From: Owenia fusiformis
Taxonomy: Eukaryota; Annelida; Polychaeta; Sabellida; Oweniidae
Direction: 5' to 3'
NCBI GenBank assembly: GCA_903813345.2
Contig: CAIIXF020000009.1
Span: 32,338,740-32,402,739, forward strand
DNA length: 64,000 bases
Made by a program: the position numbers and the translations under genes. This document shows positions 50,727 to 61,015 of the stretch, one piece after another. The notes under the pieces were generated by a model, which was given only the letters and a program-made list of their open reading frames with translations, searched no databases and had not been told where the DNA came from. The stretch's first letter is position 1; the number at the start of each line of letters is the position of its first letter.

Positions 50727-50860
50727 AACAAGGCATAAACATGAAAAATGTCACCACCCGCCATTTGTTACAGACGCTGAACGCCGACCCCAGACGCTAA
50801 ACACCGTACATAAAAAAGTTGGAGACTTTAACAATATGTGACCACTTTTGGTGGTGACAT
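50727..50860 (+). repeat. Hairpin-ended dispersed repeat, full-length copy
   Basis: AACAAGGCATAAACATGAAA at the start, gttacagacgctgaacgcc monomers, gttggagactttaacaatat, and the palindrome tgaccacttttggtggtgaca at the end. Same orientation as the copies at 30888 and 35778. Confidence 0.72.
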
Positions 50861-51841
50861 AAAAAGGGGAAGTCCCGTCTTAATAAAACTCCTGATTTCC
50901 AGTTTTTTTGTAAACATACACCATTGCATGTTGATGGTTCGCATGATCTGCAGGTCACGATGACAAATGAATGTTACGTTGTCAATAGAATGTAGGCTAA
51001 CTAACTTTCACGTAAGGTAGATTCCCCGGGTAGATTCGCGAGATTCGTGATTATTCCCCCGGGATTAGGCTATTCCAAAGCAAACACCAAAGATACCAAA
51101 TCGAACTCCCAATGAATTATTGATCGTATCTATCCTAGGGCCTATCATTTCAATGTAATTTAAAGGCTTACAGGGGTGCTTCAAAATCATCCCTGCGGCC
51201 CAAGAGTAATTCATTGCATTGTGACATTCATGAGCTGCTATGAAAGCAGTGAAGGACCGATCTTGAAGGATGCTTCAAAATCGGGTTCAAATTGTAATAT
51301 TGAGGCCTACTAATCTTTCATAACACGTGACGCATTCTATATTAGCATTAAGAAATGAGAAATGGGCGTAGGAGCGGAGTAAGAGACCCAGGATAAGAAG
51401 AACCATTGGGCAAGATGGCCCACCAAGTTTGTTTATCATCAAATATACATCGCCTGATATTATCTCCTGACAGGGACAGCATCGATCTCAATGGCCATTG
51501 CACTTTGTTTCATTTAGGCGGCACCTTCTCCAAGAAGAAACTCTTTTAACGGCACCACTTCTGTAAGTCTGTGGTAAAAAACCTCCCGTCCGAAGAAGTT
51601 ATCTTACAGAACGGCCCCTTTTGACCCTCGGGGGCCCTTCTTGCCCTGCCATGGCCACACAAAACCATTTCCAGTAGTGACATTTGCGAGTTAATACCAA
51701 TAAGAATAAAACGGACCGAATAAAACCAATGTCCTTTTTTCAATAAACATGGCTACATGTATATTTAAGTTTATATACCCATTCGGGGAAGACAATATAA
51801 ATAAAACAATGTATTTTAAATTAGCACACAGAACAACTTTT

Positions 51842-52508
51842 AAATAATTACACATTTTTATTAAATTTTTCGAATTCATTTGGTACGCCTGTGCGCATTT
51901 GGCGTAATATATGCGATACGCCAATGTGAGTGTTAGAATAGAAACATACACATCAATTCCAATTTTCGTTTGATTCCTGTATGATTCCTGAAGGCTGGAT
52001 TCATTTGTAAACTATATTGCATATGAATCCTGCTTGAATCCTGGCTACAGGATTCATTTGCAAACTACCTTCTATATGAATCCTGTACGAATCCTGAAGG
52101 CTGGATTCATTTGTAAACTATATTGCATATGAATCCTGTATGATTCCTGAAGGCAGGATTCATTTGCAAACTACCTTCTATATGAATCCTGTACGAATCC
52201 CGAAGGCTGGATTCATTTGTAAACTATATTGCATATGAATCCTGTATGATTCCTGAAGGCAGGATTCATTTGCAAACTACCTTCTATATGAATCCTGTAC
52301 GAATCCTGAAGGCTGGATTCATTTGTAAACTATATTGCATATGAATCCTGTATGATTCCTGAAGGCAGGATTCATTTGTAAACTATTTAAACAGCGAATC
52401 CTGTATGAATCCTGGAGGCAGGATTCATACAGGATTCATATGTGCATATGAATCCTGTATGAATCCTGACTCCAGGATTCAGTGGTTTGATTCACATTTT
52501 TTGCTGTG
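51842..52508 (-). repeat. Right inverted repeat of the nested element (53-base units)
   Basis: Inverse of 41827-42487. It mixes units with ttgcaaactaccttctatatg and units with ttgtaaactatattgcatatg. The left arm is dominated by the second kind, so the arms have been shuffled separately. Confidence 0.9.
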
Positions 52509-53352
52509 TAACATATTATACCATAGCATGTAGCATAGTAGCATGACATGTAGCATAGTACCATAGTATGATGCATAGTAGCATAACATGTAGCATAGCA
52601 TGTAGCAAGATATCATAACATATAGCATAGCCTAACATGTAGCATACATGTTGCATGGTAGCATAACAGGTAGGATAGTAGCATAACGTATAGCATAGTA
52701 GCATAACATGTAGCATAGCATGTAGCATAACATGTAGCATAGCATGTAACAAGGTAGCATAAATGTAGCATAGTAGCATAACATGTACCATAGCATGTAG
52801 CATAGTAGCATAACTGTAGCATAACATGTAGCTTAGTAGCATACAATGTAGCATAGCATGTAGCATAGTAGCATAACATGTAGCATGGAACCATAGCATG
52901 GTAGCATGACATGTAGCATAGCGTGTAGCATAGTGGCATAACATGTAGCATAGTAGCATTACATGTAGCATAACATGTAGCAAAGCATGTAGCATAGTAT
53001 GTAGCATTGCGTGTAGCATAATAGCATAATGTGTAGCAAAGCATGTAGCATAACATGTAGCAGGGAACCATAGCATGGTAGCATAACATGTAGCATTGCA
53101 TGTAGCATTGTAGCATAAATGTAGCATAGCATGTAGCATAGTAGCATAACATGTAGCATAGCATGTTGCATAGTAGTATTACTGTAGCATGATATGTAGC
53201 TTAGTAGCATACAATGTAGCACAGCATGTAGTATAGTAGCATAACATGTAGCATGGAAGCATAGCATGGTAGCATAACATGTAGCATAGCGTGTAGCATT
53301 GCGTGTGGCATAATAGCATGTATCATAACATGTAGCATAGCATGTAGCATAA
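52509..53352 (+). repeat. ATGTAGCAT tandem array, right block
   Basis: About 840 bases of 9-12-base words (gcatgtagcat, agtagcata, acatgtagc), oriented like the left block. Minus-strand frames of 102-207 codons rich in Met, Leu, Cys, His, Tyr, Ala and Thr are repeat artefacts. Confidence 0.9.
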
Positions 53353-53384
53353 TGACAAATAAGAAGACCAGATTAAACCACAAT

Positions 53385-53466
53385 TTATTAACAAAAAATA
53401 AATAAAATAAAAAAATAAAAATAAATAAATAAAAAATAAAAAATAAATAAAATAAATAAAAATTAA
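53385..53466 (+). repeat. A-rich AAAT/AAATA simple repeat
   Basis: aataaataaaataaa-type low complexity, possibly the tail of an old retro-insertion. A short degenerate gaacccatacag repeat follows at about 53500-53580. Confidence 0.7.
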
Positions 53467-53589
53467 TCATTCTCACATCACAAGTAGCCCATACAGACCG
53501 GCCCAGGAGAAGCCATTCAGAATTCCAGGAGAACCCATATAGAACCCATACAGAACCCCAGCGAACCCATACAGTAACCCTGGAAATGT

Positions 53590-54036
53590 TTTATATTGAT
53601 ATTATGCTAAGTACGTTATATGCCACGCTATTCAATACCTTAAATACATAGAAACTCGTAGTATAAGTATATTTTCTTTTTAATATCCTAATAAATGTAC
53701 ATTCAGTATATAAAGTGTTATTCCATCATACACTACTGAATGAAAAGACTTAATTAGGTTCTCGAAGATGTAACATTTTAGTTCGTATTAAATTCAATTT
53801 AGCTCTTTAATTTATAGCGTAGACAACTTACATTAAATTATAAATGTTTAGATTTGGTAGTGTTTCATTTACATTTCGTAATCAATTGCTACGTCGAGCT
53901 GTCTATAATTTAAACAATTAGTCACGTTGAAGAACTTTATTTATTCCAATATACAAAACTGTGGTCTAGATCCAAAAATGTCCTACTTGAAAGGTTATCA
54001 AAAATGTTTTTTAAAAGAAACGATTTACGTTCGTTG
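53590..54036. other. Polinton sequence downstream of the 231-codon gene
   Basis: AT-rich, non-coding. A TTTATT at about 53937-53942 (minus-strand AATAAA) lies about 95 bases beyond the stop of the minus-strand gene and could be its poly(A) signal. Confidence 0.4.
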
Positions 54037-54732
54037 TTATTGTTCAGTAAGTTCATTATCAAAAATTGTCCTGCGGTTCATGTATTGACAAACGTTACAT
54101 GCCCACATCCCCATTTGATTTAGATGATCGTCGTGTAATGTAGCCAGACAGTTTTTCTCAGCCAGTGCCAAAGGCTCCATGATCAGCCATATATTATTTA
54201 ATAAGGCATGTATTTGTTGAAATGTTAAACAGATACTCCAATTCAGTTCGTAAATCTGCTTCTCTTCGTTGTACCTATAAGACACAATTTCTAACGTTTT
54301 ATAATTCCTAGAAATTGTAAATTCGTATCCTCTACCCAAGTGTTGCCAACGGTCTAAACCCCCGTCTAAACCATTCGTCCAAAGCGCCTGGTGATCATAC
54401 TGTGGGGATGTGTTGCTGTCTTTAAAAATATGGTCGTTCTCTTGACAGCTTTCTAGGAAATAGTCGAATTCCTGTCTTGTTATCATACCTGCACTCGGAT
54501 CAGATGATTGCGACTCAAAAGGGACACTTAGTGTTCCATCATCCCGAGACAGTAAATCAAGCACATCATACGTTTTTATAAATACACGATCCCCTTTCTG
54601 GAAGAGAAATGTTTGTTGACGGTATGGTCCTGAAGCTATTTTCAACATCTTTGGAAGCTCAGTCTCTAATGGTTGAACTATGGCTCCCCTGCCCTTATTG
54701 ACATCTTGTGATTTCAAGTGAAAAACATCCAT
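54037..54732 (-). CDS. Polinton 231-codon protein with a PC4-like segment
   Basis: An intact frame with protein-like composition. Residues about 134-185 (RGYEFTISRNYKTLEIVSYR ... SICLTFQQIHALLNNI) read as four short beta strands followed by a helix with an xSLTxxQxxxL pattern. This resembles PC4/Sub1, a single-strand-DNA-binding transcriptional coactivator fold. A CxxC pair (Cys212, Cys215) lies near the C-terminus. The N-terminal half (about 1-110) is unrecognised. As the only gene on the right side of the element it could act in replication or transcription. The PC4 reading is a judgement from pattern only; an unrelated Polinton accessory protein is the alternative. Confidence 0.72.
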   Translation of the reverse strand: MDVFHLKSQDVNKGRGAIVQPLETELPKMLKIASGPYRQQTFLFQKGDRVFIKTYDVLDLLSRDDGTLSVPFESQSSDPSAGMITRQEFDYFLESCQENDHIFKDSNTSPQYDHQALWTNGLDGGLDRWQHLGRGYEFTISRNYKTLEIVSYRYNEEKQIYELNWSICLTFQQIHALLNNIWLIMEPLALAEKNCLATLHDDHLNQMGMWACNVCQYMNRRTIFDNELTEQ

Positions 54733-55136
54733 AATGCTTCTGATATAACTCCTGTAATTATCAAGTCTGTTCCATCGAGGAATAAACTCTCAATCCAAGT
54801 TTGTAAGTCATAGAATTCAGCAGGCTTTCTATGGTATAAAGCTATATTCACTCTATATTTACCATTTGTTGGTTATTTCCTAACTACCACATGAATGAAG
54901 TTAACGCGTTGTTGCAAAGTGGTTGAATTAAGCTAGGAATGGAGAGTGATGCTCATATTTTGTTAATGTTGAAAACAGCACTTAACGTCATGATTTTGTG
55001 ATAAGGAGGAGGAATACATCCAACGACGTGGGCAATTGTTAAGGTAGATCAACCTAAGGGTTTATGTATATTCACAAAAACTTAATGTTTACTACTAGCT
55101 ACTTCGGTATGTCTATCGTCTAAGTATCTCTACTAG
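54733..55136. other. Polinton sequence between the 231-codon gene and the right inverted repeat
   Basis: Presumed promoter region of the minus-strand gene. No coding frame and no clear motif. Confidence 0.4.
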
Positions 55137-55587
55137 GGCATAAAACGAAACTGGGTTAATGAGTGTTACCTAAAACGATAAGCCGATCCCATGACGTCAG
55201 CATTCGTTCCTTTTTGAAAACGTAATACAGCTAAACTCCTAGATGCATCCTTTTCACGTGTCATGGGGAGGGGGGCACTGCAGATTCCATAGATAGCGCA
55301 CTCTCAGTCATCTCGTAACGTGACTACACCTTCGGTACAGTCAAACCTACATATAGGCACTCATTACCACTCGGCTTATTCCGGAATTTTACGAGAATCT
55401 AACCCTAACCCTAACCCTCCTAACCCTAACCCAAACCCTAACCCTAACCCTAGCCGAAAAGCCTAACCCTAACCCTAACCCTAACCCTCCTAACCCTAAC
55501 CCTAACCCTAACCCAAACCCTAACCCTAGCCGAAAAGTAGTCCTAACGTGAGGACTGTATGTTTTCTTTTACGCACCCTTTACTACT
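55137..55587 (-). repeat. Right Polinton terminal inverted repeat
   Basis: Inverse of 36242-36689. Its high-identity part (55204-55587, 384 bases) is six bases shorter than the left one, equal to one telomere-like hexamer. Confidence 0.95.
55399..55531 (-). repeat. CCCTAA telomere-like array in right Polinton repeat
   Basis: The same two-module structure as the left array, including the ccaaaccc and ccctcctaaccc variants, with slightly different hexamer counts per module. Confidence 0.93.
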
Positions 55588-55593
55588 TAGTTG
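55588..55593. other. Right Polinton target-site duplication
   Basis: TAGTTG directly after the right terminus TACTACT; identical to the left flank. Confidence 0.93.
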
Positions 55594-56837
55594 TACTAAA
55601 TAATGATATAAGATGACGTCACAATTTGAAATTCATTTACGAATGATAAAACTTATGAATGACTTACGAAAGTGTTCTGTTAATGGCCAATTCGTAACTT
55701 TACGAATTCGTAAGTCATTCGTAGCTTTTTAAATATTTACGAATTTCATAAAGTTACAAATTACTAATTCGTAACTTTGCGAAAGTTCTGTTAATGACCC
55801 CCTGAGGACTTTTGAGATATTTCATTTCAGTTTATATTACATGAAATAAGGGTCATAAAACTTTTGAGATTGCATCACCTGTGTCTGTGTTTAATATCTA
55901 ATGGTAGTGGCAACATAAATACATGTAATACATATGTAATAAAGGGGGGGGGCATTAAGAGGACATAAATAACAATCACACTTATTGACACTTGCAACTC
56001 TTCCTATCAGATTATCTTGGATCAAAAATCTTACTTCATTAAATCAGAACACACTGATAATGAAATATGTGATGAGTATAAGAATGATGAAAAATGACTA
56101 AAAGCATAGTTAAATGGCATATTAATTAATTACCAAGAAATGTAAACAATGACGTGTATCGTCAAGTAATTGATTTTTGGTGTGACTCCAGGGGAAAATA
56201 TTATACCAATATATATCATACACCTACATGTTTATTGATTAAAAAATAAAGAAAAGCAGTTTTAATAGAATTCTGCTTATAAATCACCTAAGGAGAACAT
56301 CTATCTATAGAAAATATACCAAAATAGACAGAACCATACTTAAAATAACAATCTATATGTATAATGCAATATGTATAAAAGTGAATAAAATCAATAAACT
56401 TTCCTATTAAGGTATTTCCATACTTTAACGAATTGTTGAAAAAAATATATTAAAGAAACGTCACTCTACAGAATTGTGACGTAAGCAAAGACGTATTAAT
56501 TTTAATTGAGCTGATTTGAATCATAAACTGTAAACGCTAATTAGTAATTTGTAGAGATGACACATCAAATCAATATGATTAGTCAGTTGAACACAGAGAC
56601 AGAGGGGAGCGAGAGCTTGAGATAAACATGATATTTAGCAAGAAATATGATAAAAGAAGCTCAGAAAAGGTAGCCATATTATAAATACAAGCAGTGATTG
56701 GAATATAAGATGTGCAAACATGTAATATAACTTAAGTGTTTGGAATAGTATAAATTCAGAGCATGTATCCCAGTGTGGATAAACTATGAGAAGTAAATAC
56801 TCCACCAATAAATGATTATTGTATGATGGAATTATAA
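55594..56837. other. Non-coding spacer
   Basis: Short internal echoes of acgaattcgtaa (about 55640-55790) form small inverted repeats. No gene is recognised. Confidence 0.4.
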
Positions 56838-57348
56838 CATAAGGCATTAACGTGACAAAATGTCACCACTTTGTAAGTTATTGCGAATTGTGACAGATGC
56901 CCAACGCAAAATGTTAATTTAAAAGATGGTGAATGCAAATAACCTAGATGCGAATAGAAATAATCTTGATTTATGTCATTAAAAATTCACAATTCAGGCA
57001 AACTGATGTCATAATTGGAATCTTCGTGTAAAATTACGTCCAAAAATGTGGTTTTGAAAAGAGTTTATCAACTTTGAAAATTTAATTTTCTTTGAAAATG
57101 TGACTTCTAGGTCGGGGAGATTATATATACATAAGGGTAGTATGAAAAGTGAACCACTAAAACTGATGAATATTCAAGTTTAAGGGAATTTTGTAATACC
57201 CTGCCATGTTATTTCCCCTGCATCAGCCACCTGGTGGCAAAACTGGTAACTACCTACTCGCATCTGAGTAATTGCTACAGATGCCAAACTCCAAATTCCA
57301 CAAATAAGTTGGAGACTATAACAATATGTCACCACTTATGGTGTCATA
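56838..57348 (+). repeat. Hairpin-ended dispersed repeat split by a MITE
   Basis: The 5' part (aaggcattaacgtgac ... gtgacagatgcccaacg) ends at 56942. The 3' part (ttgctacagatgccaaac ... tggagactataacaatat, then tgtcaccacttatggtgtca) resumes at 57269. The gap is the element at 56943-57268. Confidence 0.75.
56943..57268. mobile_element. GATGCGA MITE with TAA target duplication
   Basis: A 326-base element with imperfect inverted ends CCTAGATGCGA and TCGCATCTGAG, flanked by TAA (56940-56942 and 57269-57271). A three-base TAA duplication suits PIF/Harbinger-type MITEs. A partial copy is at 45045-45190. Confidence 0.72.
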
Positions 57349-58238
57349 AAAACTATACTGAACTAAACAATGCAGAAATTGATACAGATTACATGCCCAT
57401 ATAAAAAAATCAACTCTTCTCATTCACTAGTGGAAACTCAGTGCTATACCTCATTAGAATATTTAGACATTTTAAATAAAAGAAAGTAGAAGAAATCATA
57501 AATCAAACAACACAAGAAGATCCTGTTGTCCAAGGAGAATCATACATGTCATACTTGATAACCTTTGTTAGCAGGAATTCATTTACATTTTCACATTTTC
57601 TCAAACCATAGAAGTCAGAAACGCAATTAGCTACAGATACCTGTTATTTATGAATTCTGAAGTCAACTGAGACCACAGTACTTCTTCTTGGGATAATATT
57701 CAGTGCACAAGCATAAATGAAAAATGGCTTTAGTTTTCTTGGTATTAATAAGCTTAGTTATAGTTCAAGTGTATTGTATTTATCTTTATTTTATGCTCGA
57801 TTGTTTTACTGTTTGCTTCAATAATCTGCATTAATAGGTCATTATAAAAAAAACATTTCACAAGTTTTTTATTTCTTATGGCCTTTAGGTGATGTAGGTT
57901 TCTCATCTTGTTTTGATGCATCCTCCTAAGCAGGTGTCCAGAATCCGTATCTCCTTAGATAGAGAATACGGTATTCTCACTGGATCTTGGAGCCCTGCGA
58001 TTGTAGGATGGTTTTGATGAAGTTGGTTATTGCTATCTAAATCACATCCCATCTTCGCACGCTTGGTCTTCACTGCATTCATTAACCGTTCATTGACACT
58101 TTCTTTAGTCATCTGAGAGATTTCAGTGTAAACGCATCAGAAATTCAGGATTAACACATTAATATACAAGATCTCTAAGATATACTTGTGACAGGTGAAA
58201 AGATTAGAGCTGCGATTAGAACAATGTGTAGGATGAAT
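57349..58238. other. Spacer with one doubtful minus-strand ORF
   Basis: The frame at 58112-57903 (69 codons, minus) starts directly after a ctctcag acceptor-like string. A neighbouring frame reads EDASKQDEKPTSPKGHKK after another TTAG. The composition is protein-like, but no family or donor sites could be recognised, so it is not called as a gene. Confidence 0.25.
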
Positions 58239-58735
58239 CACCTGAGTCAATATGACATTGAATTCTACGGCTAATCGATAAATAAATCATATATCACTAA
58301 AGAGTCAAGATTGGTCAATATGACTTTGAATTCTACGGCTCATCGATAAATAAATCATATATCACTAAAGAGTCAAGATTGGTCATTATGACTTTGAATT
58401 CTACGGCTAATCGATAAATAAATAATATATCACTAAAGAGTCAAGATTGGTCAATATGACTTTGAATTCTACGGCTAATCGATAAATAAATCATATATCA
58501 CTAAAGAGTCAAGATTGGTCATTATGACTTTGAATTCTACGGCTAATCGATAAATAAATCATATATCACTAAAGAGTCAAGATTGGTCATTATGACTTTG
58601 AACTCTACGGCTAATCGATAAATAAATAATATATCACTAAAGAGTCAAGATTGGTCAATATGACTTTGAATTCTACGGCTAATCGATAAATAAATCATAT
58701 ATCACTAAAGAGTCAAGATTGATCAATATGAATTC
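58239..58735 (+). repeat. 68-base minisatellite, about seven units
   Basis: The unit aagattggtcaatatgactt ... aaatcatatatcactaaagagtc has an exact 68-base period (starts at 58307 and 58375, for example) with few differences. The last unit is truncated. No palindromic or spacer structure. Confidence 0.93.
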
Positions 58736-60086
58736 TATGGTTAATCGATAAAATTTCGGTCTTTATTCCTTCAATAAATCATATATCACAAAGAAGAAAT
58801 TGGTCATATGTAAGTGAAAAAGATTTTTGTTAAGTTGCACCAATCAGACAGAGAGACACACATCGGCTGATGATAACAATAAATAGCAAAGTGTGATTAA
58901 AAGTATCACTCCTACTTATTATATTGGTTACTTGTTATCACACTCCTGAATATCCCTTGTTTACTATTTCCTATATCCAATGTTAATCTCAGTTGATCTT
59001 CTGATGTGTATTTTAAATCAATTAATGTTATTTTGGTTGTCAATGCTAGAGTTGATTATAACCATGTTGGTTGCCATAAACTATCAATTAAAATTAAAAA
59101 TTAGGTAAAAGCGATGTGGAAAATATTTACTGTAGCTATAGTCACTTATCGTTTCTCTTGAAAATGATGCTTTAAATTGGGTGATAATTTAGCAATCAAA
59201 AAATTTTGTTAGTTTGGTTGTCAATGCTAGTGTGGATGATAATAAGGTTGGTTGCCAACAAAGCATCAATCAAAAAACAAGTTGAATACCCTTTGTAGAA
59301 AATATCTATACTTATCATTTCTTACAAAAAGATTAGAAGTCAAGATAAGATATATGACAGCAGATTGTATGGGAATGTTCAAATCCTATAAAAATATATC
59401 AACAAACCATCTATTTCCATGAAGTCTTCAATAACAATGCAAAATGAGTTAGATTACACAATACATGGCATGGACATTCCAATACATCTTAGTATTTATA
59501 ACAATATTGCTATTATTCATCTCTGCATTCGAGTCAACATCCTATTTACATACCAGGCCTGATCCCTTTTATTTATTTCTAAGCAGACAAGGAGAAAACA
59601 ATTGAAATACTTGTACCTTGATGCTTGTAACTAGAATCTTGATAACTAGTCACTCTACCCTCCCATCTCACTATTATTATTATAAAAATCTCAAAATCCA
59701 ATCAAAAGATTTTCTGAAATATGGCAGTGACATACTATCGCGAGCACAAAATAATGAACTTTTTGCTCTTGTTGTCAACTTTTTAATAAAGAACACATAA
59801 GATCAAAGTGTCATATCTCTATGGGACCCTGCAAGCAAGTATAACCCATTCCTACTACTCCCTCACTGAGACCATGACACATGAACCCAAGCCTGTCCAA
59901 TTTCCCACCTTTTTACATATGTTTTGCCTTCATGCTTCCATGTTACATACATTTACATATGAACTTAAATATAATTTTGTTCAACTTAGTCTTTGATGCC
60001 ATAGAGGCAATTTGCAAGCCATTTTGTATAAAATACATATGATGAAATAAATTGTCTATGGAAAAAAATAAACAGAATGAGACTAT
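58736..60086. other. Non-coding spacer
   Basis: A diverged duplicate pair, ttggttgtcaatgctag followed by taa-rich sequence, is seen at about 59030-59080 and 59215-59265. No gene is recognised. Confidence 0.4.
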
Positions 60087-60117
60087 AACGATATGTCACC
60101 ACTTGTGGTGGTGATAT
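60087..60117 (+). repeat. 3' hairpin of the dispersed repeat family
   Basis: Only the end (gagactataacgatat and tgtcaccacttgtggtggtga) is present, showing that the hairpin can be retained or inserted alone. Confidence 0.6.
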
Positions 60118-60344
60118 GAAACTTTGGTATATGTGGGCAGTGAAGTGAACACATTTTATTGCATGTGAGTCGTGCTCGCGTGTAGAAGCCTCATATCATC
60201 CTAACCTTCCACGTGCTTCAAACACGTTACATGGTTTATATAGCATTAATGTGTCAGACAAGTTTCATACTTGTGTCGGAAAAAGAAAAAAGACCATCCA
60301 TCATATAATATTAACCCATAGAACATTCTCAATGAATAGGACTA

Positions 60345-60500
60345 CACTTAAACCTGTAAAGTGGAACACCTCTGTAAGTGGAGCACCTATATGTGGAACA
60401 ATTTCCAATTTCCATTATCTATTTATCTAATTATTATTACTTATATAAAGTGACCATCTGTAAGGGGAAAACCTCCATAGTGGAACTCTGTTTTGAGGTA
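60345..60500. repeat. Decayed relative of the CAGTAAAAC MITE
   Basis: cttaaacctgtaaagtggaacacctctgtaagtgg followed by further gtggaac phrases matches the interior of the element at 35934-36111. The right end has decayed. Confidence 0.6.
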
Positions 60501-60627
60501 CATGTACTTAAGGTTTTCTTCTCCAGAGGTTTAAACATAGGGCATTTAAAACACTTTTCTTATACAATCAACATTTCAATGAATTTATCTTACTCCATAT
60601 AAAGCAATTACAGGCCTCTGATTTAAC

Positions 60628-61015
60628 ACCAATATGTCACAACCTTGAAAGTTATTGCAAATGCTTATGAAAATGTAACAATATGTCACAAGCTTGAAAG
60701 TTATTGCAAATGCTTATGAAAATGTAACAATATGTCACAACCTTGAAAGTTATTGCAAATGAAAATGTAACAATATGTCACAACCTTGAAAGTTATTGCA
60801 AATGCTTATGAAAATGTAACAATATGTCACAACCTTGAAAGTTATTGCAAATGCTTATGAAAATGTAACAATATGTCACAACCTTGAAAGTTATTGCAAA
60901 TGCTTGTGAAAATGTAACAATTTGTTACAGATGCTAAATGCCAATTGCTGATGCCATCTGCCACTGTCAGTCACAAATTTGCCTTTAAATATGTCACAAA
61001 TTCTAGATGCTGACA
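60628..61015 (+). repeat. 49-base minisatellite grown from the dispersed repeat
   Basis: Six units of aacaatatgtcacaaccttg ... gcaaatgcttatgaaaatgt, one lacking gcttat. They are followed by gttacagatgctaaatgcc and a tgacat-like end, both family features. The unit resembles the segment at 56870-56890, so it is probably an internal expansion of this repeat family. Confidence 0.85.

Larger units (their letters stand above)
42488..51841. other. Interior of the nested element, 9.4 kb, no secure gene
   Basis: AT-rich with G-runs (44571, 46110, 49362, 50097). It holds the tandem pair at 42701-43159, the inverted pair at 44100/50160, an imperfect tandem of atcagagtcctagacgac type (about 46300-46420), two ctacgccc-ending GGGGGGTGCGAT repeats (48110-48200 and 49930-50150), a hairpin-repeat copy (50727) and a possible exon (47382-47576). 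No ORF exceeds 104 codons and none has a family signature. Confidence 0.5.
41827..52508. mobile_element. Nested 10.7-kb element with minisatellite-built inverted repeats
   Basis: Ends CACAGCAAAAAATGTG and the reverse complement, flanked by the 3-base direct repeat TAA (41824-41826 and 52509-52511) inside the ATGTAGCAT array. Inverted repeats run about 660 bases (41827-42487 and 51842-52508). They are made of 53-base tandem units built from gaatcc/ggattc palindromes, plus a shared unique inner block. CAC termini with a 3-base duplication resemble CACTA/EnSpm elements, while a TAA duplication also fits PIF/Harbinger; the class is unresolved. The 9.4-kb interior shows no transposase, so it appears non-autonomous or carries an unrecognised, intron-rich gene. 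Confidence 0.8.
36242..55587 (+). mobile_element. Polinton/Maverick element, 19.3 kb, with TTAGGG-bearing inverted repeats
   Basis: The ends are AGTAGTAAAGGGTGCG and its reverse complement, giving the AG...CT termini typical of Polintons. Both sides carry the same 6 bases, TAGTTG (36236-36241 and 55588-55593), which is the 6-bp duplication left by Polinton integrases. Inverted repeats of about 450 bases are near-identical over the outer 390. Inside are a packaging ATPase (39866-41548), three small plus-strand ORFs (38289-39431) and a 231-codon protein (54037-54732). No polymerase B, integrase, protease or capsid frame was found, although these define autonomous Polintons (15-20 kb). About 11.7 kb of the length consists of two insertions, a LINE fragment and a 10.7-kb nested element, so the original was about 7.6 kb: a small, probably non-autonomous Polinton. 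Confidence 0.95.

Noticed and set aside
52516-53476. Minus-strand ORFs of 91-207 codons with MLHAMLH-like repeats
   Set aside because: Artefacts of the ATGTAGCAT array; no unique sequence or domain.
36242-55587. Inverted repeats as an assembly artefact
   Set aside because: The perfect TAGTTG duplication, small hexamer-count differences between arms and asymmetric interior argue for a real element; long reads would settle it.
57903-58112. 69-codon minus-strand ORF as a gene
   Set aside because: Protein-like composition and an acceptor-like start, but no partner exons or family; kept only as a remark.
58239-58735. CRISPR-like look of regular arrays (also at 41950-42360 and 60628-60920)
   Set aside because: The units are contiguous with no unique spacers, and the DNA is eukaryotic.
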